A stretch of 64,000 nt of DNA, from assembly GCF_010183535.1 (NCBI RefSeq), contig NC_071329.1, positions 744,001 to 808,000 on the forward strand, read 5' to 3'. This DNA comes from Caenorhabditis remanei. Taxonomy: Eukaryota > Nematoda > Chromadorea > Rhabditida > Rhabditidae. Numbering within the stretch: the first letter of the stretch is position 1; the number at the start of each line of letters is the position of its first letter. Made by a program: the position numbers and the translations under genes. Of the stretch, positions 57,009 to 64,000 are shown in pieces. The notes under the pieces were generated by a model. The model saw only the letters and a list, made by a program, of their open reading frames with translations, had not been told where the DNA came from and made no database searches.

Positions 57009-57725
57009 TTTTTCAAAAAACTTGTACGCCTGAAATATTAAAAAGAGACTGAGGAGGAAAAACTTGACAATAACGTAAAGAATAGGATTCCTGGAGTTGA
57101 AAAAGGAAAACTGTGATTAAACTTTCTTTTGTTAGGCTTCCGGCATTTTCAGTGGAAATAAGTAACAACAAAATACCAAATATCACTCAATGTGATACTA
57201 ACCGACTTCGAAAACCTATTTTACACTCTCAAACTTACTACTAAAGTCTAAAGGAGCAGAATTGGATATATACAACTTCCAAAAAATGCTACAAAGTCTC
57301 CAGGTTTTGAACAATAAATGGTAGATTTTGGAGAGTGAACTCACAAGGGAATTATATGACGGACCGAGTTGAACTTTCTCTATAAATTTGATCGTAGATA
57401 ATTTGGACCTTGAGGATTCGAAAACTGCAATGAAAATCTACTAAATTCTCAAGTGAACCGAATTATGACTCGTGAAACGTTTCGTTAGACTATTCGGAGA
57501 GCGCTGAGCGTCACAAGAATCAATATATTTCTGTGGTAAAGAGGTGTCCAATGAAAACGAATGCTGGGGGGACTCAATCGAGGAGAGACACGTCTGCACA
57601 GACAAAGAACCCTCGTAATGAGGCCTTAGATAAATACAGATGACACAGCCGTAGTGGAAGAGATAAAAGTGGTCCGTAAAAACGCCAGAGTTGCATGGAA
57701 GTGAAAACTTTCTTATCCGGAAGTA
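57009..57725. other. Intergenic with an orphan C-type 5' flank
   Basis: The part at about 57560-57690 (GGAGAGACACGTCTGCACAGAC and CCGTAGTGGAAGAGA) matches the sequences before C1 and C2 but is not followed by a gene. The rest (57009-57560) shows no feature that I recognise. Confidence 0.45.
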
Positions 57726-57958
57726 CAGTGCTGTGCAAAAATATAGTTTTTGAGCAGTCCTTTTAAAATAAGCATAACTCTCTAGGGAGTGTCCGTACAA
57801 AAAAGTTGTCAACTACAAAAATGAAGGTCCACTTTTGATCTATATGATCCATTAAAGATCTACTGATTATGAATATTAGAATTACTATGGTACACTCTCA
57901 AAGTTAGACTATTTTAACTAAAAACGGCCAAAGTCCATATATTTTTTGACAGGTACTG
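57726..57958. mobile_element. Short Tc1-like MITE
   Basis: CAGTGCTGTGCAAAAAT start and GACAGGTACTG end before TA, with the GTTGTCAACTACAAAAATG block. It is shorter than family members because the left interior is deleted. Confidence 0.7.
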
Positions 57959-58517
57959 TAATACAGCTCTACAACTTGAAACCCGATGCAAATTTTAGGT
58001 GATCGATGACAAATGTTGGTCGCTGAACGCCATAGTACGATGTGTTGGTCTCGTTGCGACTACCGTACTTTCAAAACTTTTTTGGGTAAAGTACGGTAGA
58101 GAGCCGGCGTAAATCGGAATTCCGCAACGAAATTGTGTATGTCGGCTCTGTTATTATCATTGTTTTTCGAAATTTGGCACAAATGTAGTTTTAAATAAAC
58201 TTAGTCTTATACACTTTACCGTTTACCGATATCTCTCCTCGACAATCTTTTAGCTGGGTTCTTAAATTTGCCCTCAAGCTATGCCCCCACACCTTGTCTC
58301 CGGGCTGAACCGGTTAGCCACCGGCGTAATATGTGTCTAAACGGACCTCTTTTTCTCTTTCATTACGGTTAGGTCATTTGTATTTACCCTCATTACGTAG
58401 CATTTTTGTCTGTGCAGACGTCTCTCGAGTCCCCTTCTGCAGTAGGCACCCCTTTCCTTCCACATCTCTCCCATTTATTGAATTGCTCTTATAGTTACTT
58501 CTTTTCCGTATTTCATT
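57959..58517 (+). promoter_or_regulatory. 5' flank of C2, shared in reverse with C1
   Basis: About 250 bp (57955-58205) match 27310-27560 in reverse, and 58320-58510 matches the C1 flank (GACGTCTCTCGAGTCC and TCTCCCATTTATTGA...). It likely contains the C2 promoter and 5' UTR. The hAT MITE at 26.65 kb is absent from this copy. Confidence 0.5.
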
Positions 58518-60961
58518 ATGATTAGCACACTTGCTTTGAAGTCTTGTAATCAGAATCTGTACAATCAGAAATTTTTGATAAGAAAAGAATTCAAGTTTAA
58601 AAAACTACCAGTCATTGTCAGAATGTTGATAATACAACTAATGGATCCAGCTGAACGGTAAATTTAAATATTGGTGACTTAATTAGTATGACTAATTACC
58701 TGATTTAGATTCGTACTGAGTTTCACTTCGAAACGAATGGAAATTGAATTGATGTTGGCTAGACGTCAATCTTATGAGCCCGTGTTGAATTTTTATGATG
58801 GGTACTCGTTGATCGAACTGGAGGAAGATAACGGATTGAATATCAGATGCTGTGGAGAAGAACTCAAAATTGATGAGATGAGGTTAGTTTTACTGTTTTT
58901 TTTTCTGAAAATTTTTTTCTTATACGTGCTCTTTTTGTCAGATTATACTCCAAACATGGGACAATTGTCGAGAACACTGCCGAAGCATTTCACCGTCTTC
59001 AGAATACTACGAAATGCAGGAAAATTCATTTTGTTCTGCATGTTGCACGAATCGAGCTATCATTTCTCGTGGAGCTATTCTCAAATTTTGAGTTAGAGAG
59101 CTGGTCCAAACTTTCGTTAGTTGGAAGGGAGATTGAGGCGGAAAGTGTGAATTTTGTTTTGAATACGCCGACTTTCGATAAGCATTTCTGGTTTTTGAAT
59201 GCTAATATGCCAGTGGATTTCAGACATGTTAATGTGAGTTTCAACAACCAATTAACCAATTCAATTAACTAATTGCAGGCATTCAAATTTCGAAGCAATG
59301 ACTATGAAGACGCTAGATGGGTTCGGATGGAGGATTTACTGGAAATGAAAAATGTTGAAAATGTGTCATTGAACAAGACTATATTCACTTCGAGTGATAT
59401 TCAAAACTACATAACCCACTGGATAAATAGTGAAAACGATTTGTTTGAATATATGCACATAGGAACTGATAGGGATATCGAATTGGGTGGAGTGTTGGAT
59501 GACTTGGTGGTATTGGAACATCTCAACGAACCGGGTTCTATATTCTTTGTGTAAGTTTTTTAAAAGATGTTTTCACAGTAGTCTGGTGAAGAAACGTTGC
59601 AAATTTATAATTTATAATTTATAATTTCTAGAAGAGTTTCTCCATGCGGTTGTGTAGTCCTCTTACAAAGGAGGTCTTCGGAGACGCCACTTTCAAACAT
59701 ACTTGTCAAGGGCCGGGCCGGGCTTTTTTTTCAAAACGTCAGGCCCGGCCCGGGCCGGGCCGGCCCGTCAGGCCCGTCTTTTTGGAGGCAATTTTTTTTT
59801 TCAATTTTTTTTCAAATTTTTTTTTCAAATTTGATTAAGGTGTACTGAGATGAACTCAGACTTTTCTCATAGAATAATATGAGTGTCTTTTTGTCAATTT
59901 TTCCGCCTGAAAAATTGAAAATTGAAAAAAAAATTGAAAATTTTTCTCAAAAATTTCATATCCCTGACAAGACGGGCCTGACGGGCCGGCCCGGCCCGGC
60001 CCGGGCCGAAGATTTCCAGGCCCGGCCCGGCCCGGCCCGCCGGGCCGGGCCGGGCCGGGCTTTTTACGGGCCGGGCCGGCCCGTCATTTGACAAGTATGC
60101 TTTCAAACGGTCTATAAATTTGGCTATAAGTATTCTCGATGACGAGGAGTCCATTTCTGCAGTCCAAACCTGCTAAATGTCTCTGCGAGCCGAGTTATGA
60201 GCTCTAAAACTTTTCAAATGATTGAGCCGTTTTATATGGAATTCCAAATCAGCCTCATATACGCCAAGCACGGTTCCATTTGTGTTCCCCAGCGGTTCAC
60301 CTGTGCTTGTACGTTGCAAAAACGAGAATATCTTCCGGCTACTACGAGTCAATAAGGAATTCCATATGAAAAAGCTTGACAATATATAAAGTTTGAAAGC
60401 TCACAACTCGACTCACAAAAATATTCAGCAAGTTTTGACTTCAGAAATGGCTTTCCCGTAGTTGAAAATACATATAACCGAATTGACGGTTGAAAGTGGC
60501 GTCTCCAAAGACTTCCCTTGTTAGACAAAATTTTTTCTCAATTTTTCGTTTTCTTGAAGGCGCATCAGTCATGATATTTTAATATCATAACTTTTTGGTA
60601 AATTTTTGTTATTATTTTTATATTTGGAAAATATATAATTGGAATTTTCAGACTTGCCAAGTGTCCCTCACGTGCATATCCTCTACTAGCAATCAGCTGT
60701 GCTTTCAATCTCGTGGTATTATCTGCATGGAGACAAGAAGAAGTATTTAACAGTAGATATGGAGAAGGCTTCCAGATGTATGAGAATACTTATAAGAAAT
60801 TGGAAGTTCTGGAGAAAAAGAACACATTGGAAAGGAAAATGGAATTAGAGGAAACTGACAGTGCTGAGCGGAAGAAAATGAGCAAGGAACTTGAAGTGCT
60901 GAACGAGAAGATTTCGCGTCTTGGAGTGTATTTTCATAATGGAAGGGCTGTTACTAATTGA
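58518..60961 (+). CDS. C2: F-box / FBA_2-like protein, C subfamily, 395 aa
   Basis: Exons: 58518-58657, 58709-58882, 58942-59233, 59279-59550, 60652-60961 (TGA). The F-box is KEFKFKKLPVIVRMLIIQLMDP with FVLSFTSKRME. Exon 2 is C-specific (LNFYDGYSLIELEEDN, RCCGEELKIDEM). Exon 3 is IHFVLHVARIELSF, NFVLNTPTFDKHF. Exon 4 is YEDARWVRMEDLL and YITHWINSENDLFEYM. Exon 5 is a glutamate/lysine coil ending GVYFHNGRAVTN. Exon 1 differs from B genes at three residues after ALK. Intron 4 is 1.1 kb with nested palindromes. C2 is the intact inverted partner of pseudogene C1. Inferred SCF adaptor. Confidence 0.86.
59667..60520. mobile_element. Palindromic element with a second palindromic MITE inside (C2 intron 4)
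   Basis: The outer arms AAGGAGGTCTTCGGAGACGCC and its approximate inverse near 60491-60520 enclose a CATACTTG MITE at 59698-60099. The inner element has very GC-rich GGGCCGGGCC arms and a perfect 8-bp duplication CTTTCAAA (59690-59697 and 60100-60107). Confidence 0.8.
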
Positions 60962-61648
60962 ATATTCTGTTTTCACTTATATTGCTTTTTCAGCCTGATC
61001 TTGTAATTTGTATTAATCCCTGAAACAAATACATATTATCCAACTATTTTTCGCTTATTGTGAGGCTTTTTGAGCATATTCATAAACATCTTGATGAGCA
61101 AAACCAAAAATTTTTCTACCTTAAACCTCTGAACGTTCGATTCTACCAGCTATTTCGCTTAAAGAATTTCCGGCAAAATTTGAAAATTTTGAATCTCCCG
61201 CTAAAATTTGAAATTTTTCATTTTCAGCCAAAACTGCAAATGTAGTAGTTACAGTAATCTTACAGTAGTATGACACCCGGGAACGCGGATAATCCATTTC
61301 CACACTTGTTTCAAAAGTTGTATCTCTTATGCAGTTCTGTTCGCATAAACATTTTTTGTTCAATAAAATTCAATTTATGGGCGAAATGTTGTTAAATTTC
61401 AATAAAATTAACAAAAAAACAAAGTTTATAGATAAATTTGAACAGAGATCAAAAATCAAAAAGTGTCAGCATTCTAAAGAAATGACAGTTCCATGAAGGT
61501 CCATGAAGGTGAGATGGGTTCATATTGAAAGGAAATACTCAATTCGATTAGAACCCGTTAATAGTGTGCGAAACTGAAAATTGAATCAAATGATACTTAT
61601 GTTGAAAATGATGCTTATGTTGAAAATGACCAGAGGGTGCTACGGTAT
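60962..61648. other. Intergenic, no gene seen
   Basis: 3' flank of C2, including AATAAA near 61359. Reading frames here have no family similarity. From about 61440 it resembles the 3' flank of B genes (AAGTGTCAGCATTC block). Confidence 0.45.
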
Positions 61649-61880
61649 CTGCCATATTCAAAAAGAAGTTGGCGATCTCTGAATTGAAGTCGATGCCATC
61701 CAATTTGATTTTGTCCCAAGATGATTCAAACGTGTCATTGGAGAACAGCTTATTGACAAATACCACAGTTGGAGTTGCTTCAGTGAAATGAATTCTGAGA
61801 CCATCCATAAAAAAAATTGGGAAGTTTGTTGAGAGCTAGAGTTGGGTTTCCAATGAGTGTGCCTTTTTTGTATTTTAGTC
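61649..61880 (-). pseudogene. Fragment of a B-type exon 3
   Basis: Reads YKKGTLIGNPTLA, then after a frame disturbance near 61815 MDGLRIHFTEATPT and ANFFLNMAD, then ends abruptly. It matches B1/B11 exon 3. No neighbouring B exons; a B-like 5' flank remnant lies at about 61970-62120. Confidence 0.7.
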
Positions 61881-62417
61881 TAAAAAAAGATATCCGGTTG
61901 ACATATTCGGGTTTCAGAGTTAATCCCTAAATAAAACAAGTCGCGACGCCGCCGTTGCCTCATAGTAAATCAAGTGATTAGTTATACTAATTTAATCACG
62001 AGTATTCAAACTACCGTCCAACTGGATTCATTAGTTGAGACAATACCATCTGTTCACCAAAACCGAGAAAAGAAGAATTTATGCAAACACGCAGAGAACG
62101 TCTGCAACACATGTGCAGCAACTAGGATAAGACAATATACTCACAACAGTTGCCGGTGGCAAGGTACCCCCGTAACCCTGTAGTTATCTGAGTCATCACA
62201 ATAAATACGCAACGACACTCAGCCAAAGGCTCACGCGCCTACCGTAACCTCAGCGCGTCAGTTCACGTGGACACGTGTACTCCACGTGGCAAAAATAGTT
62301 TCTGAGGTCGGTTGGCTTTCAGAGTTAGTTCTAGTTTTAGCTTTGGTGTTTTGACTTTTGTTTTGTAAGTTTTACGCTCTCTTATTATAATTTCTTGCAA
62401 TAAAGTAAATTTATTGT

Positions 62418-62783
62418 AATGCACCTATTCACGAAGAAAAAGTGCGAATTAAAATGCCACTTTTTGCATTTTAATGCTATTCACCAATGCACTTTATGTG
62501 CATTAAAAACACTTTAATTCGCATTAAAATGCTAATTAAAATGCACATCGCGGCGAGATATCTCAATTAATATGCATGCGCCTTTAATAAAAATCCGTAA
62601 ATCCACACAAGTCTTAAAGGTGCATGCACTTTAATTAGGATATCTCGCCGCGATGTGCATTTTAATTAGCATTTTGATGCGAATTAAAGTGTTTTTTATG
62701 CACATTGAAGTGCATTGGTGAATAGAATTAAAATGCAAAAAGTGGCATTTTAATTCGCACTTTTTTTCGTGAACAGGTGCATA
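62418..62783. mobile_element. Palindromic MITE rich in AATTAAAATGC
   Basis: Ends TAATGCACCTATTCACGAA and its near-inverse, with mirror arms sharing GAGATATCTC / GATATCTCGCCGCGATGTGC blocks around about 62600. Non-coding. Confidence 0.78.
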
Positions 62784-62883
62784 AGAAACTGTGTTAATTG
62801 TCGTCTTATTTTATCCGGAACCTATCACCCCGTATTTATACGCGGGCAACTCAACACTACCCGCTGCTATCCAGCAGCATCTA

Positions 62884-63318
62884 CAGTAACGTCCAAAGTT
62901 ATATCACATTTTGCCTTTTCAGTTGAAAATGCCAAACTTTGAGAGTGTGGTATAGTCAAACAATTCAACCCACAAACTAATTTTATTATGGATCAACCAG
63001 TAGAGGTAGGTTTTTGTAGTTGACAACTGTTTCTAGGGACACTACCATAAAAGTTACAGATTCTCATGATGAATAGCTCCAAAATTTCGCTAATATGCAC
63101 TGACATTAGACAAGGAATAGCTTTGACTATCTGTATCTTTCATGGTAGACTCTCTACAAAAAAGTTGTCAACTACAAAAATAATGTCCTATTTTTTTGCT
63201 CTATCCAATCCATACCGAAAAAAAATCGTCGGACAATCAGGTGACACCGAACTAAACTATCGAAGTTGACTATTTTCCACTAAAAACGGTCAAAGTTGAT
63301 AACGTTTTGAGGGTACGT
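62884..63318. mobile_element. Tc1-like MITE in the A8 3' flank
   Basis: CAGTAACGTCCAAAG start after TA; the other end reads GTTTTGAGGGTACG before TA. It has the family blocks GTTGACAACTG and GTTGTCAACTACAAA. The side next to A8 matches the left part of the hybrid MITE at 33904. Confidence 0.75.
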
Positions 63319-63633
63319 ATTTTAGTTACTAAGACTCATGATTTTATTCAGTTTTTCTTATTTTCATACCTACATTTTCTTTGGATTCATTAAAAAAATA
63401 ATTTTCCCCCGTTTATTGGAAAAAAATAAATATTTTTTAGAAACAACACAAAAGTCATATGCTCATACTTAAATTTATTTATTGTAGGTTGTAGTTGTAC
63501 TCAACGGTTGAAAATAAATTTAATTTAATTTAAAAACCATCTTAGATGCAATTAAATATATCAACGGAGGCAGCTGCCCAATTTCAGCAGCGTCAGAGAA
63601 GCACAGAAGCAACATTTCCGCAACACATCTGCC

Positions 63634-63973
63634 TCAGGCCAGCACTCTGACTGATGCATCAACACCGCGTAGAACAGGCCAGCCGTTATTAAATTCCACT
63701 CCTCTCAATTGAAGTTGATTGTTTCTGTCATCAATCTTTTTTATGAGTTCCTGTTTTTCTGGAGAAAATTCTTCCACTCTCTTCAATTTCAAATTCAAAA
63801 CTCTTCTCTGTTTCAGCAATTGTAGAACTTTGAACTCTGGAACATACGGTTCATCATCACGATCCCCTTGTTTGGGACGTTCATGAATAGACCAGGTACT
63901 CATGTCAATACGCGAATCTGTCCAAACTATACTCATTATTTGCCGATTTCGAGTCTTAGGTGAACTGACTGAG
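63634..63973 (-). CDS. A8 (partial): exon 5 of an A-type F-box gene cut by the window end
   Basis: A complete exon 5 (340 nt) after a TTTCAG acceptor, ending SVRVLA and TGA at 63636-63634. Its protein is nearly the same as A7 exon 5 (KQGDRDDEPY here, KQGGRDDEPY in A7). Exons 1-4 would lie beyond 64000 on the minus strand. Its 3' flank repeats that of A7 without the solo LTR. Confidence 0.8.
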
Positions 63974-64000
63974 CTGAAACAAACTAGTTTGTTAAGTTGA

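Overview
The window looks like nuclear DNA of a Caenorhabditis-type nematode. It is AT-rich, most introns are about 45-55 bp with TTTTCAG-type acceptors, and it carries a large tandem family of F-box genes of the nematode-expanded fbxb/sdz-33 type (F-box, FBA_2-like middle, coiled-coil tail). Palindromic MITEs, Helitrons and RTE/CR1-type retroelement pieces fit the same group. I cannot name the species; multi-copy insertions and divergent paralogs suggest a species other than C. elegans. I see no prokaryotic features, no rRNA and no convincing tRNA gene.

The coding content is almost entirely one superfamily in three subfamilies, called A, B and C here, plus a diverged A-like relative, D. Every intact member has five exons with the same splice phases: exon 1 F-box start; exon 2 end of F-box; exon 3; exon 4 with the DARW...FLxHWxN signature; exon 5 coiled coil ending in GVxxxxGxxxx. 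By splice-site reading I reconstruct 13 genes with open frames: A2, A3, A4, A6, B1, B2, B3, B5, B6, B8, B9, B10, B11 and C2 make 14 if C2 is counted. Two more are damaged but nearly full length (A7 has lost its usual start codon, B7 has a late nonsense codon). C1 and D are clear pseudogenes, and A1, A5, B4 and several orphan exons are fragments. The only other candidate gene is a small single-pass membrane protein at 12.9-15.5 kb.

Layout: 0.4-3.5 kb, a near-perfect inverted repeat with two copies of the end of an A gene; 3.1-8.9 kb, A2, A3 and A4 on the minus strand; 9.2-12.6 kb, an A pseudogene and A6 on plus; 12.9-15.5 kb, the membrane-protein gene with nested transposons in an intron; 16.4-24.0 kb, B1-B3 (minus) plus a Helitron; 24.4-27.6 kb, pseudogene C1; 27.6-30.1 kb, a four-layer transposon nest; 30.8-33.3 kb, a chimeric pseudogene and A7 (plus); 34.4-52.7 kb, B4-B11 (minus) with two more Helitrons in introns; 53.8-57.0 kb, pseudogene D broken by a LINE; 58.5-61.0 kb, C2 (plus), the intact inverted partner of C1; 61.6-64.0 kb, a B fragment, MITEs and the last exon of A8.

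F-box proteins of this kind are expected to act as substrate adaptors of SCF (Skp1-Cullin-F-box) ubiquitin ligases, with the variable middle and tail choosing the target. The paralogs are probably alternative adaptors rather than steps of a pathway. The most informative signals are structural: hybrid elements, chimeric exons and insertion sites whose empty versions are also present here, so the order of rearrangements can be read directly.
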